Assembly (NCBI RefSeq): GCF_001423295.1
Contig: NZ_LMNG01000001.1
Coordinates: 248,829 to 312,828 of the forward strand
Direction: 5' to 3'
Source: Methylobacterium sp. Leaf112
GTDB lineage: Bacteria; Pseudomonadota; Alphaproteobacteria; Rhizobiales; Beijerinckiaceae
DNA length: 64,000 nt
Of the stretch, positions 55,747 through 64,000 are shown one piece after another. Every line of letters begins with the position of its first letter. Position 1 is the first letter of the stretch. Made by a program: the position numbers and the translations under genes. The notes below the pieces were generated by a model, which was given only the letters and a program-made list of their open reading frames with translations, made no database searches and was not told the DNA's origin.

Positions 55747-57834
55747 ATGGCGGCAAGCGACGCGATCGTCATCGAGCGCAAGTCCCAGCGGGATATCGGC
55801 TTTGCCGCCGGGATCATCGCCATCCTGGCGATCCTGTTCCTGCCGGTGCCGGCGATCCTCCTCGACATCGGGCTTGCCTTCTCCATCGCCCTGTCGGTGC
55901 TGATCCTGATGGTGGCCCTCTGGATCAAGAAGCCGCTCGAATTCTCGGCCTTCCCCACGGTGCTGCTCATCGCGACCCTGCTGCGCCTCGCGCTCGGCAT
56001 CGCCACCACGCGACTGATCCTGGCCAACGGCCAGCACGGGGTCTCGGCTGCCGGTCACGTCATCCAGGGCTTCTCGCAGTTCGTGATGAGCGGCGACTTC
56101 GTCATCGGCATCGTGGTGTTCCTCATCCTGATCACGGTGAACTTCCTCGTCATCACCAAGGGTGCCACCCGCATCGCCGAGGTCGGGGCGCGCTTCACCC
56201 TCGACGCCATCCCCGGCAAGCAGATGGCCATCGACGCCGATCTCAACGCCGGCCTCATCGACGACAAGGAGGCGCAGGGGCGCCGCCGCGAACTCGAGGA
56301 GGAGAGCGCGTTCTTCGGCTCCATGGACGGCGCGTCGAAGTTCGTGCGCGGCGAGGCCATCGCCTCGCTCATCACCATCGCGGTCAACGTCTTCGGCGGC
56401 ATCATCATCGGCACCACCCGCCACGGCATGCCGCTGGGCCAGGCGGCCGACGTGTTCACCAAGCTCTCGGTCGGCGACGGGCTCGTCTCGCAGATCCCGG
56501 CCCTGATCGTCTCGCTGGCGGCGGGCCTCCTCGTCTCGAAGGGCGGGACCCGGGGCACCGCTGAGCAGGCGGTAATGGGCCAGCTCGGCGCCTATCCGCG
56601 CGCGCTCGCCGTCGCCGCCGCCCTGATGTTCCTGTTCGCCCTGGTGCCGGGCCTGCCCTTCCTGCCGTTCATGGTCCTGTCGGGGCTGATGGCGTTCACC
56701 GCCTACGCCATCCCGAAGAAGATCGCCGCGCAGAAGGCCGTGGTCGATGCCCGGACACTCGCCGTCGAGGACCAGAAGCAGCTCGCCGCCCGGGAATCCC
56801 TGTCCGTCAAGGAATCGCTCAAGACCCCCGAGATCGAGCTCTGCCTCGGGCGCCAGATCTCGGCCCAGTTCGCCACCTCGCAATCCGAGCTGTCGCATCG
56901 GGTCGCGAAGATGCGCCGCAAGTTCGCCCGCCAGTACGGCTTCGTCGTCCCCGACATCAAGCTCACGGACAGCATTGCGCTGGCTCCGAAATCCTACCAG
57001 ATCCTCATCCACGGCACCGTGGCGGCGACCCAGGAGATCCGCCCAGGCCAACTCCTCGTCGTCGTCGGCGACGGACCCGTCCCGGATGTGCCGAGCGACG
57101 AAGTCCGTGAGCCGGCCTTCGGCATGAAGGCCCGCTGGGTGCTCGATTCCTACGGGGCCGAAGTACGGCGCGGCGGCTTCGAGCCCATCGACGGCGCGTC
57201 CGTGCTCCTCACCCACCTGTCCGAGGTCATCCGCAACAATCTGCCCCAGCTCCTGTCCTACAAGGACATGCGCGGCCTCCTCGACCGCCTCGACCCCGAG
57301 TACAAGCGTCTCCTCGACGAGATCTGCCCGTCGCAGATCTCGTATTCGGGCCTCCAGGCGGTGCTGAAGCTCCTGCTCTCCGAGCGGGTCTCGATCCGCA
57401 ACCTCCACCTCATTCTCGAGGCGGTCGCCGAGATCACGCCGCACGCCCGCCGCGCCGAACAGATCGCCGAGCACGTGCGCATGCGCATCGCCCAGCAGAT
57501 CTGCGGCGATCTCGCCGAGAACGGGACGCTCGCGGTGCTGCGGCTCGGCAGCGCCTGGGACCTCTCGTTCCACCAGAGCCTCAAGCGCGACGCCAAGGGC
57601 GAGGTCGTCGAGTTCGACATCGATCCGCGCCTCGTCGAGCAGTTCGGCACGGAAGCCGGTGAGGCGATCCGCAAGCACATGCGCGAGACCCGCAGCTTCG
57701 CCCTCGTCACCGCGCCGGATGCCCGCCCCTACGTGCGGATGATCATCGAGCGGCTCTACCCGACGCTCGCCGTGCTCTCGCACCTCGAGATCGCCCGGGG
57801 GGTGGAGATCCGGTCCCTCGGGACGATCTCGTAA
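55747..57834 (+). CDS. flhA: Flagellar biosynthesis protein FlhA
   Basis: 695-residue core export-gate subunit. The N-terminal half has about eight transmembrane helices; the FHIPEP-type motif region includes [20 protein letters not shown] and [20 protein letters not shown]. The cytosolic domain follows to the end. It starts at the [15 protein letters not shown]. It is followed eleven bases later by fliR, so coexpressed. Confidence 0.95.
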   Translation: MAASDAIVIERKSQRDIGFAAGIIAILAILFLPVPAILLDIGLAFSIALSVLILMVALWIKKPLEFSAFPTVLLIATLLRLALGIATTRLILANGQHGVSAAGHVIQGFSQFVMSGDFVIGIVVFLILITVNFLVITKGATRIAEVGARFTLDAIPGKQMAIDADLNAGLIDDKEAQGRRRELEEESAFFGSMDGASKFVRGEAIASLITIAVNVFGGIIIGTTRHGMPLGQAADVFTKLSVGDGLVSQIPALIVSLAAGLLVSKGGTRGTAEQAVMGQLGAYPRALAVAAALMFLFALVPGLPFLPFMVLSGLMAFTAYAIPKKIAAQKAVVDARTLAVEDQKQLAARESLSVKESLKTPEIELCLGRQISAQFATSQSELSHRVAKMRRKFARQYGFVVPDIKLTDSIALAPKSYQILIHGTVAATQEIRPGQLLVVVGDGPVPDVPSDEVREPAFGMKARWVLDSYGAEVRRGGFEPIDGASVLLTHLSEVIRNNLPQLLSYKDMRGLLDRLDPEYKRLLDEICPSQISYSGLQAVLKLLLSERVSIRNLHLILEAVAEITPHARRAEQIAEHVRMRIAQQICGDLAENGTLAVLRLGSAWDLSFHQSLKRDAKGEVVEFDIDPRLVEQFGTEAGEAIRKHMRETRSFALVTAPDARPYVRMIIERLYPTLAVLSHLEIARGVEIRSLGTIS

Positions 57835-57845
57835 GGCCGCCGCGC

Positions 57846-58601
57846 GTGGTCGCCGGGGCACCCGAGGGCATTCTGGCCGCCTTCCTGATCTTCTGCCGGG
57901 TCGGCGGGTGCCTCCTCGTGGTGCCGGGCTTCTCCAGCCCGCGCGTGCCCGGGCAGGTCCGCCTGCTCATCGCCCTCACGGCGTCGCTGGCCATGACGCC
58001 CCTGATCCAGCCGCTGTTCCAGGGCCGGCTGGCGGCACAGGACCCGGCCACCACCCTGGCCTGGATCGCCAGCGAGACCATGACGGGGCTCGTAATCGGC
58101 TTTCTCGGACGGATCTTCTTCACGGTGCTGGAAACGGCGATGAATGCCGCCGCCACCATGGTGGGGTTCGGCGGCATGCCGGGCTCCGTGGCCGAGGGGA
58201 CCGATCCGGTGCCGGCGGTCGAGGCCCTGATCATGATGGCGGCCACCGCCCTGCTGTTCGCCGCAGACCTGCATTGGGAGCTGTTTCGCGGATTGGTCGA
58301 TTCTTACGCTCGCATCCCGCCGGGCGAGGGCATCGGCACCCAGGCCGCCCTGGTGCGGATCGTCGATCAGATCGGCACCGCCTTCGTGCTGGCGTTGCGC
58401 ATCACCGCGCCGTTCATCGTCTACGCCGTGGCGGTGAACCTGACCGCCGGCTTCATCAACAAGCTTGTGCCGCAGATCCCGGTCTACTTCATCGCGACGC
58501 CGTTCATCATGTTCGGCGGATTGCTGCTGCTCTACTACCTCTCGAACGAGTTCATGACGCAGTTCCTCATGGGTTACGTCGACTACCTGCGACGGGGTTA
58601 G
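57846..58601 (+). CDS. fliR: Flagellar export apparatus protein FliR
   Basis: 251-residue membrane gate component from a GTG start, with about six hydrophobic helices. The family's RVPGQVRLLIALTASLAMTP and the C-terminal FIATPFIMFGGLLLLYYLSN regions are clear. Its gene directly follows flhA and precedes the fliJ-like gene. Confidence 0.9.
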   Translation: MVAGAPEGILAAFLIFCRVGGCLLVVPGFSSPRVPGQVRLLIALTASLAMTPLIQPLFQGRLAAQDPATTLAWIASETMTGLVIGFLGRIFFTVLETAMNAAATMVGFGGMPGSVAEGTDPVPAVEALIMMAATALLFAADLHWELFRGLVDSYARIPPGEGIGTQAALVRIVDQIGTAFVLALRITAPFIVYAVAVNLTAGFINKLVPQIPVYFIATPFIMFGGLLLLYYLSNEFMTQFLMGYVDYLRRG

Positions 58602-58604
58602 GGC

Positions 58605-59006
58605 ATGGCCGTCACCACCCGCCAGCGCCTGGAGCGCGCGCGCCGGCTCCTCACCGTGCAGGAGCAGATGCGGGGGATCGCCGAGCGCGACCTCGCCGCG
58701 ACTCGGCGCGACCTCGCCCGCGTCGAGGCCGACCGCGCGGCGATGCTCACGACGCTTGCCGGCGAGACCATGCACGGCCTGTTCCTCGATGCCGCCGCGC
58801 GCCGGCTCAGGGCCCTGGCCGGGGAGGCGACGCAACTCGACGCCACCGTCACCCATCGGGCCGGGCTCGTGCGCGAGCGGGGCCTCGCCGAGAAGCGCGT
58901 CGGGCGCCAGGTCGAGGCGCTGGCCGAAACCCGCGCCCGCGAGCGCGAACGGGCCGACATGCTGGAACAGCTCGACCTGCTGGCCGCCCGTGGCGGCGCC
59001 TCGTGA
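58605..59006 (+). CDS. fliJ: FliJ-like flagellar export chaperone
   Basis: 133-residue protein that is almost entirely coiled-coil (RLERARRLLTVQEQMRGIAE, RDLARVEADRAAML, EKRVGRQVEALAETRARERE). Its position after fliR and its coil pattern fit FliJ, the stalk-like partner of FliI, but the sequence is weakly conserved and identification rests mostly on context. A tandem repeat follows its stop. Confidence 0.6.
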   Translation: MAVTTRQRLERARRLLTVQEQMRGIAERDLAATRRDLARVEADRAAMLTTLAGETMHGLFLDAAARRLRALAGEATQLDATVTHRAGLVRERGLAEKRVGRQVEALAETRARERERADMLEQLDLLAARGGAS

Positions 59007-59051
59007 GCCTTCCCGACGCAAGCCTTCCCGACGCAAGCCTTCCCGACGCAA
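59007..59051. repeat. 15-base tandem repeat, three copies
   Basis: GCCTTCCCGACGCAA is repeated exactly at 59007-59021, 59022-59036 and 59037-59051, followed by a partial copy. It lies in the gap between the fliJ-like gene and the rod-binding gene. Confidence 0.9.
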
Positions 59052-59121
59052 GCCTCCCGAAAGCCACGGGGCCTATCCCCTATCGCCGACGGGCCATTCC
59101 CTTCGAAGCGTCGCGGCAGCC

Positions 59122-59628
59122 ATGAGCATCTCCACTCCCACCGACATCGTTCTCGACGTGGCCCGGGCCGCCGATCCGGCGCGCTACCAGGAGGCGACGG
59201 CCAAGCTGTCTGCGCCGGGCGCCACCGATCCGGCCGCCTTCAACGACGCGTACCGCATGGCCGGCACGTCCGTGCACATGCCCCTCGACGCGCGCTCGAC
59301 CCTCACGGCGCTCCAAACCGACAACGTGATCTCGGGCGCGGGCAAAATCGGCGATCCCTACAAGCAGTTCGAGGCCTTCGTCCTGCGCCAATTCGTCGAG
59401 ACCATGATGCCGTCGAAGGCCGCGTCGGTGTTCGGCAAGGGCAATGCCGGCGGCATCTGGAAGTCGATGCTCGCCGATCAGATCGGCACCCAGGTCGCCA
59501 AGGCCGGCGGCCTCGGCATCGCCAAGATGCTGGAGGCCGCGCGTCCCCTGGAGAAGACGTCGCTGGACAAGACCGCCCCGGACAAGATCCGCCCGGCCGG
59601 CTCGGTCGATCAAGCGACGGGCGCGTGA
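59122..59628 (+). CDS. flgJ: Rod-binding protein, FlgJ N-terminal-domain type
   Basis: 168-residue protein with the rod-binding domain (about 78-145): DPYKQFEAFVLRQFVETMMP, then IWKSMLADQIGTQVAKAGGL. It lacks the muramidase domain found in enterobacterial FlgJ, as usual in alphaproteobacteria. It may cap the growing rod. Start is ATG 59122; it is followed eleven bases later by the next gene. Confidence 0.85.
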   Translation: MSISTPTDIVLDVARAADPARYQEATAKLSAPGATDPAAFNDAYRMAGTSVHMPLDARSTLTALQTDNVISGAGKIGDPYKQFEAFVLRQFVETMMPSKAASVFGKGNAGGIWKSMLADQIGTQVAKAGGLGIAKMLEAARPLEKTSLDKTAPDKIRPAGSVDQATGA

Positions 59629-59639
59629 AAGGACCGACC

Positions 59640-59969
59640 ATGCTGATCGCATCCCTGAAGCGGCTCGAAGCCGTCGTCGCGGCCGAGACGGAAGCGCTCC
59701 TGACCCACCGTCCGTTCGATCAGGAAGCGGTGAACCTGCGCAAGAGTCAGAGCCTCCTCGAACTCACCCGCCTAACCCGGGGCCTCGACCCGGACCAAAT
59801 CGCGCCCGAGGTCGCCGACCAGCTCGCGCGCCTGAGCCGGGCGTTGAACCGCAACCAGGGCGTCGTCGGCCAGCACCTGCGCGCCGTCGAGGAGATCTCG
59901 GAGATCGTCACCCAGGCGATCCGGGATTCGGAATCCGACGGCACCTATTCCGGCCACCTGCGCCGTTGA
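59640..59969 (+). CDS. FlgN-like flagellar chaperone candidate
   Basis: 109-residue helical protein (SLKRLEAVVAAETEALLTHR, NLRKSQSLLELTRLTRG, AVEEISEIVTQAIRDSES). Its helical pattern and place after the rod-binding gene fit FlgN-type export chaperones for hook-associated proteins, as FlgK and FlgL are encoded nearby. The sequence match is weak, so identification is tentative. AAAGG lies ahead of the ATG at 59640. Confidence 0.5.
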   Translation: MLIASLKRLEAVVAAETEALLTHRPFDQEAVNLRKSQSLLELTRLTRGLDPDQIAPEVADQLARLSRALNRNQGVVGQHLRAVEEISEIVTQAIRDSESDGTYSGHLRR

Positions 59970-59996
59970 TCCCCTATCGGCACCAGGCGTAAGCGC

Positions 59997-60443
59997 ATGA
60001 AGACTGTCCTGACCGGCCTGTGGATCTGCGCCGTCACCATCCTGTCCTGCTACGGGGCGGTGACCTGGGGCAGCGGTCTGTTCGCCAAGAAGGAGGAGCC
60101 GTATCTCGAGGGTCTACAGTACCAGAAGCTGCCGCCGATCAATGTTCCCATGGTGGCGGACGGCAAGGTGCAGGGTTACATCGTCGCGGTTCTTGTCTTC
60201 ACTGCCGATGCGCGGTTGATGCACACTCTTCCGGTGCCACCCAACGCCTTCGTGGTCGACGAGACCTTTCGGCAGATCTACGCCGACCCGCAGATCGATT
60301 TCAAACGCCTGTCGCGTTACAACGTCACCCAGCGCCTCGCGGAGGTCCGCAAGGCGGTCAACGCGCGACTCGGCGCCGACGTGGTGAAGGATGTTCTCGT
60401 CGAGGAGTTCAACTTCGTCGCCAAGCGCGAAGTCCGCTCGTGA
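59997..60443 (+). CDS. FliL-like membrane protein
   Basis: 148-residue protein with one N-terminal membrane helix (about 5-25) and a periplasmic domain. The C-terminal region RYNVTQRLAEVRKAVNARLG and VVKDVLVEEFNFVAKRE closely resembles the FliL pattern of a helix followed by a terminal strand, which forms rings around the motor's stator. The family assignment is from this pattern rather than overall similarity. It ends the flagellar run, before a bidirectional hairpin. Confidence 0.55.
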   Translation: MKTVLTGLWICAVTILSCYGAVTWGSGLFAKKEEPYLEGLQYQKLPPINVPMVADGKVQGYIVAVLVFTADARLMHTLPVPPNAFVVDETFRQIYADPQIDFKRLSRYNVTQRLAEVRKAVNARLGADVVKDVLVEEFNFVAKREVRS

Positions 60444-60449
60444 CGCGAA

Positions 60450-60485
60450 GGTCTCCCCGGCCCTGGAGGCCGGAGAGACCAAAAA
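60450..60485. terminator. Bidirectional terminator between the FliL-like gene and fghA
   Basis: GGTCTCCCCGGCC (60450-60462) pairs with GGCCGGAGAGACC (60468-60480) with one mismatch, followed by AAAAA. It lies between two converging genes. Confidence 0.8.
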
Positions 60486-61319
60486 CTACTTCAGGCGGGC
60501 GGCGGCCCAGGCGATGTGATCGGCCATGAAGGTCGAGATGAAGTAGTACGAGTGATCGTAGCCCTCGCGCATGTTGAGGGTCAGGGCGATCCCGGCCGAC
60601 TTGCAGGCCTCGTCGAGCAGCCAGGGGCGAAGGCCGTCGTCGAGGAAGCTGTCGGCCGTACCCTGATCGACCAGGAACTCCGGGAAGCGGTGGCCGTCCT
60701 CGATCAGTGCCGTGGCGTCGTGGGCGCGCCATGCGGCGGTGTCGGTTCCGAGGTACTTCTCGAAGGCCGGCTTCGACCATCCGGCCGTGGAGGGCTGGGC
60801 GATCGGGGCGAAAGCCGAGCAGGACTTGAAGCGGTCGGGATAGGTCAACGCGATGGTCAGCGCCCCGTGGCCGCCCATGGAGTGGCCGAAGATGCCCTGG
60901 CGGGTCATGTCGGCGGGGAATTCCTTGGCGATGAGGGCGGGCAGCTCCTCGGTGACGTAGCTCCACATCCGGTAGTTCGTGGCGTAGGGCGCCTGGGTGG
61001 CGTCAACGTAGAACCCGGCGCCGGAGCCGAACTGCCAGTTGCCGTCCTCGTCGGGGATGCCGGCGCCGCGCGGGCTGGTGTCGGGCGCCACGATGATCAC
61101 GCCGTGCTCGGCCGCCGCCTTGCGGTACTCGCCCTTGTCCATGACGTTGGCGTGGGTGCAGGTGAGGCCCGACAGGTACCACAGCACCGGCACCGGACCG
61201 TTCTCGGCCTGGGGCGGCACGAACACCGCGAAGGTCATCGGACAGCCGGTGGTCGTCGCATCGTGCTTGTAGACGCCCTGCGTGCCGCCGTGGGCGCGGG
61301 CCTTCGAGATGGTTTCCAT
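60486..61319 (-). CDS. fghA: S-formylglutathione hydrolase
   Basis: 277-residue serine hydrolase that splits S-formylglutathione to formate and glutathione, the second step of glutathione-dependent formaldehyde oxidation. The nucleophile is S147 in FGHSMGGHGAL, with D223 and H256 (REGYDHSYYF) completing the triad; the oxyanion LSGLTCTHANVMDK motif is intact. The start at 61319 is METISKARAHG; a longer frame runs into the direct repeats upstream. It is downstream of frmA on the same strand, 94 bases apart. Confidence 0.94.
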   Translation of the reverse strand: METISKARAHGGTQGVYKHDATTTGCPMTFAVFVPPQAENGPVPVLWYLSGLTCTHANVMDKGEYRKAAAEHGVIIVAPDTSPRGAGIPDEDGNWQFGSGAGFYVDATQAPYATNYRMWSYVTEELPALIAKEFPADMTRQGIFGHSMGGHGALTIALTYPDRFKSCSAFAPIAQPSTAGWSKPAFEKYLGTDTAAWRAHDATALIEDGHRFPEFLVDQGTADSFLDDGLRPWLLDEACKSAGIALTLNMREGYDHSYYFISTFMADHIAWAAARLK

Positions 61320-61331
61320 GTGTGCTCTCCT

Positions 61332-61367
61332 GCTGGGGGCATGGATTTTGCTGGGGGCATGGATTTT
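61332..61367. repeat. 18-base tandem repeat upstream of fghA
   Basis: GCTGGGGGCATGGATTTT occurs twice exactly, at 61332-61349 and 61350-61367, in the frmA-fghA gap. If translated upstream of fghA, each copy would add KIHAPS, so the fghA frame is open through the repeat. Confidence 0.9.
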
Positions 61368-61413
61368 CCCTCCCCACAAAGGGGGAGGGAGGCAGTGTCA
61401 GCCAAGATCCGTC

Positions 61414-62550
61414 TTAGTAAACCACCACCGACCGGATCGACTTGCCCTCGTGCATGAGGTCGAAGCCGTGGTTGATGTCTTCGAGCGGCATGGTGTGGGT
61501 GATCAGATCGTCGATGTTGATCTTGCCCTCCATGTACCAGTCGACGATCTTCGGCACATCGGTGCGGCCGCGCGCGCCGCCGAAGGCCGAGCCCTTCCAG
61601 ACGCGGCCGGTGACGAGCTGGAACGGACGGGTCGAGATCTCCTTGCCGGCCTCCGCCACGCCGATGACGATCGACTCGCCCCAGCCGCGGTGGCAGCATT
61701 CGAGGGCCTGGCGCATGACGTTGACGTTGCCGGTGCAGTCGAACGAGAAATCGGCGCCGCCGCCCGTGGCGTCGAGGATCGCCGCGACGACGTGATCGTT
61801 GCCGACCTCCTTCGGATTGATGAAGTGGGTCATGCCGAACTTGCGGGCCATCTCCTGCTTGTCCGGATTGATGTCGACGCCGATGATCTTGTCGGCACCG
61901 ACCATCCGGGCGGCCTGGAGTACGTTGAGGCCGATGCCGCCGAGGCCGAACACCACCACGTTGGCGCCGGGCCAGACCTTGGCGGTGTAGATCACCGCGC
62001 CGATGCCGGTGGTGACGCCGCAGCCGATGTAGCAGATCTTGTCGAAGGGGGCGTCTTCGCGGATCTTCGCCAGGGCGATGGCGGGGAGGACCGTGAAGTT
62101 CGAGAAGGTCGAGCAGCCCATGTAGTGGAACACGGAGTTCGAGCCGCCCGGGCTGCCGCCGGTGGAGACGCAGGAGAAGCGCGAGGTGCCGTCCGGCATC
62201 ACGCCCTGGCCCTGCGTCGCGCGGATCGCGGTGCAGAGGTTGGTGCGCTGCGACAGGCAGGACTTACAGCTGCGACATTCGGGCGTGTAGAGCGGGATGA
62301 CGTGGTCGCCGACCTTGAGGTCCGTGACGCCGGCGCCGACTTCGCGGACGATGCCCGCGCCCTCGTGGCCGAGGATCGCCGGGAATTTGCCCTCGGAATC
62401 GAGGCCCGACAGGGTGTAGGCGTCGGTGTGGCAGATGCCCGTGGCCATGAGTTCGACGAGAACCTCGCCGGCCTTGGGTCCTTCGATATCGATCGTCTCG
62501 ATGGTGAGGGGCTTCTTGGCCTCCCACGCCACCGCTGCGCGCGTCTTCAT
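61414..62550 (-). CDS. frmA: S-(hydroxymethyl)glutathione dehydrogenase / class III alcohol dehydrogenase
   Basis: 378-residue zinc-dependent NAD enzyme that oxidises S-hydroxymethylglutathione (formaldehyde adduct) to S-formylglutathione. Catalytic-zinc ligands C40 (ATGICHTD) and H62 (LGHEGAG) and structural zinc cysteines C92, C95, C98, C106 are present; the Rossmann motif is [11 protein letters not shown]. The length and the [11 protein letters not shown] segment fit class III. It is upstream of fghA, so the two steps are together. The start at 62550 is [11 protein letters not shown]. Confidence 0.95.
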   Translation of the reverse strand: MKTRAAVAWEAKKPLTIETIDIEGPKAGEVLVELMATGICHTDAYTLSGLDSEGKFPAILGHEGAGIVREVGAGVTDLKVGDHVIPLYTPECRSCKSCLSQRTNLCTAIRATQGQGVMPDGTSRFSCVSTGGSPGGSNSVFHYMGCSTFSNFTVLPAIALAKIREDAPFDKICYIGCGVTTGIGAVIYTAKVWPGANVVVFGLGGIGLNVLQAARMVGADKIIGVDINPDKQEMARKFGMTHFINPKEVGNDHVVAAILDATGGGADFSFDCTGNVNVMRQALECCHRGWGESIVIGVAEAGKEISTRPFQLVTGRVWKGSAFGGARGRTDVPKIVDWYMEGKINIDDLITHTMPLEDINHGFDLMHEGKSIRSVVVY

Positions 62551-62740
62551 ACGGATGCTTCTCTTGTGCTTGGCGATCACGGGCGGCGCCGAACTGCCGA
62601 CTCTTCGGCTCGCGGCATCTTGACGATGGCGATCCGAACGGCCCGAAAATCTGGGTCGTGTGATGATGGTTATGGCGCGGATATGCAACGCCTTGACCGC
62701 GCCGTGTCGCGCGGACCTGCCTTGCGCCGTTTGCTCGGGA

Positions 62741-64000
62741 TCAGCGTCCCGCGAGCAGGCCCGACACCGCCGCCTCGGTCACGAGGCGGGCGAGGCGCGC
62801 TTCCCCGGATGCATCGGACCCGAGGATGACGCCGCCGCAGGCCCCGGTCCGGCCCGCGATGGCGTAGCGCAGGACGCTCGCCGGTCGGAGCGGCCCGCCG
62901 CCGTCCGAGACGAAGCCGCGCAGACCGCCCGGGTGTTCGTTGCAGCCGATGGCGAGGGACAAGCCCGCCGTCCGGCCCGTCAGCGCCACGGGCACGACGG
63001 AGAGTCGGGCGCGGCCGGACTGCGCCATGGCCCGGCGCGGGCCGGCCAGGGCCGCGACGATGTCGGGGCCGAAATGGACGAGGCCCTCGAACGTCACCGG
63101 CCCGTCACCGGCCGTGAACCGGTCGAGCACGGCGAGGCCCGAAAGGTCGTCGAGGAGGACGAAGACGCGGCGGTGATCGTAGGCCGGCCCGTGCACGGTG
63201 GTGGCGATGGCGCAGGCCTGGGCGCCGTCGAGGCGGATGGCCCCGGCGAGCCGGGCCGCGCCGGCCCCGGGTTCACACCCGTCCGGCCAGGCGACGTTGT
63301 GGCCATGGGCCGACAGGATGTGGTGGCGTGCCGGCCCGGTCTCGATCTGTGCCGAGCTCCCGGCCTCGACGACCCAGCGCACGCCCTCGCTGGCATGGAC
63401 GAAGGAGGTGCAGTCGCGGTGCCCCTGACCGGTGGAGGTCTGGCCCGTGAACGTGCAGGCGAAGTGGGACCAGCCCCGTCCGGGGGCATCCGAGCGGGCC
63501 GCGATCATGTCCGTCCCGGCATCCGACGGCAGGGGCGGGGCACTCGCGGCGGGGCGACCGCGCGGGTCGCGGCGCTCGGCCACCAAGGTGCTTCCGGAGC
63601 GTGCCACGAGGCGCCCGATCCAGCCCGCCGCATCGCCGTTGGCGGGCGTATCGCCGAAGGGCGGCAGGCGTCCCCCCGGATCGAGGAGGCCCGCGAGGCC
63701 CGGCAGGACCTTGGCGACCCGGCCTGAGAGAAACCCCGCGAGGCCGTCGTCACCCACGCTCCGGGCGAGCACCCGCAGGAGGGTCGCGAGTTCGAGGCGC
63801 TGGTGGAGGGACGGCGCCGCGAAACGCCCCTCGGCGTCGAGCTGGCTCTCCACGCCGGCGCGCAGGCCCGCCTCGGCGAGGCCGAGCCAATGGGCGGCCA
63901 GGGGCAGGCGCGGCAGGGCGCGGGCGACGCCGTGCAGCACCGCCGCCGCCTGAATCTGGTGCAGCGAGCGCCCGAAGGTGTTCTGGCCGACGATCTCGGC
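62741..64000 (-). CDS. Heparinase II/III-like protein (partial, runs off window)
   Basis: C-terminal 419 residues of a protein open at the window's right edge; the first visible residues are [20 protein letters not shown]. The N-terminal part is all-alpha toroid-like ([17 protein letters not shown]) and the C-terminal part is beta-rich with [20 protein letters not shown] and [13 protein letters not shown], the typical second-domain motif of the heparinase II/III family. Such proteins may degrade or modify acidic polysaccharide; in alphaproteobacteria, many are linked to cell-surface polysaccharide. The true start is outside the window. Confidence 0.82.
   Translation of the reverse strand, partial: AEIVGQNTFGRSLHQIQAAAVLHGVARALPRLPLAAHWLGLAEAGLRAGVESQLDAEGRFAAPSLHQRLELATLLRVLARSVGDDGLAGFLSGRVAKVLPGLAGLLDPGGRLPPFGDTPANGDAAGWIGRLVARSGSTLVAERRDPRGRPAASAPPLPSDAGTDMIAARSDAPGRGWSHFACTFTGQTSTGQGHRDCTSFVHASEGVRWVVEAGSSAQIETGPARHHILSAHGHNVAWPDGCEPGAGAARLAGAIRLDGAQACAIATTVHGPAYDHRRVFVLLDDLSGLAVLDRFTAGDGPVTFEGLVHFGPDIVAALAGPRRAMAQSGRARLSVVPVALTGRTAGLSLAIGCNEHPGGLRGFVSDGGGPLRPASVLRYAIAGRTGACGGVILGSDASGEARLARLVTEAAVSGLLAGR

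Overview
The window is GC-rich alphaproteobacterial chromosome, most likely Methylobacterium or a close relative in the Hyphomicrobiales. The evidence is the alphaproteobacterial flagellar set (FtcR, FlaF, FlbT, DUF1217 protein), a LovK/LovR-type light-sensing pair, the paired glutathione-dependent formaldehyde oxidation genes, and CtrA-type TTAA-N7-TTAAC sites. Species assignment is inference. I see no tRNA, rRNA, CRISPR array, prophage or intact insertion sequence.

Left part (1-19.4 kb): a TRAP dicarboxylate-type transporter operon (dctP-dctQ-dctM); a BrnT/BrnA toxin-antitoxin locus whose toxin frame carries a stop codon; an enoyl-CoA hydratase; PPK2; a large PLP-dependent ornithine/lysine/arginine decarboxylase coupled to a GNAT acetyltransferase; a metallophosphoesterase; a helix-hairpin-helix membrane protein; an ABC exporter; a LOV-histidine kinase with a single-domain response regulator; a patatin-like lipoprotein; an ABC-F ATPase; a 42-residue internally duplicated mini-protein; and a NupC-type nucleoside transporter.

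Middle part (19.4-41.8 kb): a min locus with two tandem minC genes followed by minD and minE; an iron-uptake-type membrane operon (DUF3649, PepSY, DUF3325); an M20 peptidase; an exported protein of unknown function; typA; an acyl-CoA synthetase; a LysR regulator beside a small periplasmic protein; a type II-like asparaginase; a chemoreceptor; an AT-rich gene-poor gap; a bestrophin-like channel; a long CoA transferase; and a TerB-like protein.

Right part (41.9-60.4 kb): a flagellar cluster. FtcR, with a degenerate receiver domain and a CtrA-type box upstream, precedes flagellin and a PilZ protein on the minus strand. A plus-strand run follows: a membrane protein, DUF1217 protein, flgF, fliI, flgE, flgK, flgL, flaF, flbT, flgD, fliQ, flhA, fliR, fliJ-like, rod-binding flgJ-like, flgN-like and fliL-like. 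Two unrelated minus-strand genes interrupt it between fliQ and flhA. The most striking feature is a domain of roughly 120 residues present both in the variable centre of flagellin and as an insertion that splits the DUF1217 protein.

Right edge (60.4-64 kb): fghA and frmA, which together oxidise formaldehyde through glutathione, then a heparinase II/III-like gene that runs off the window.
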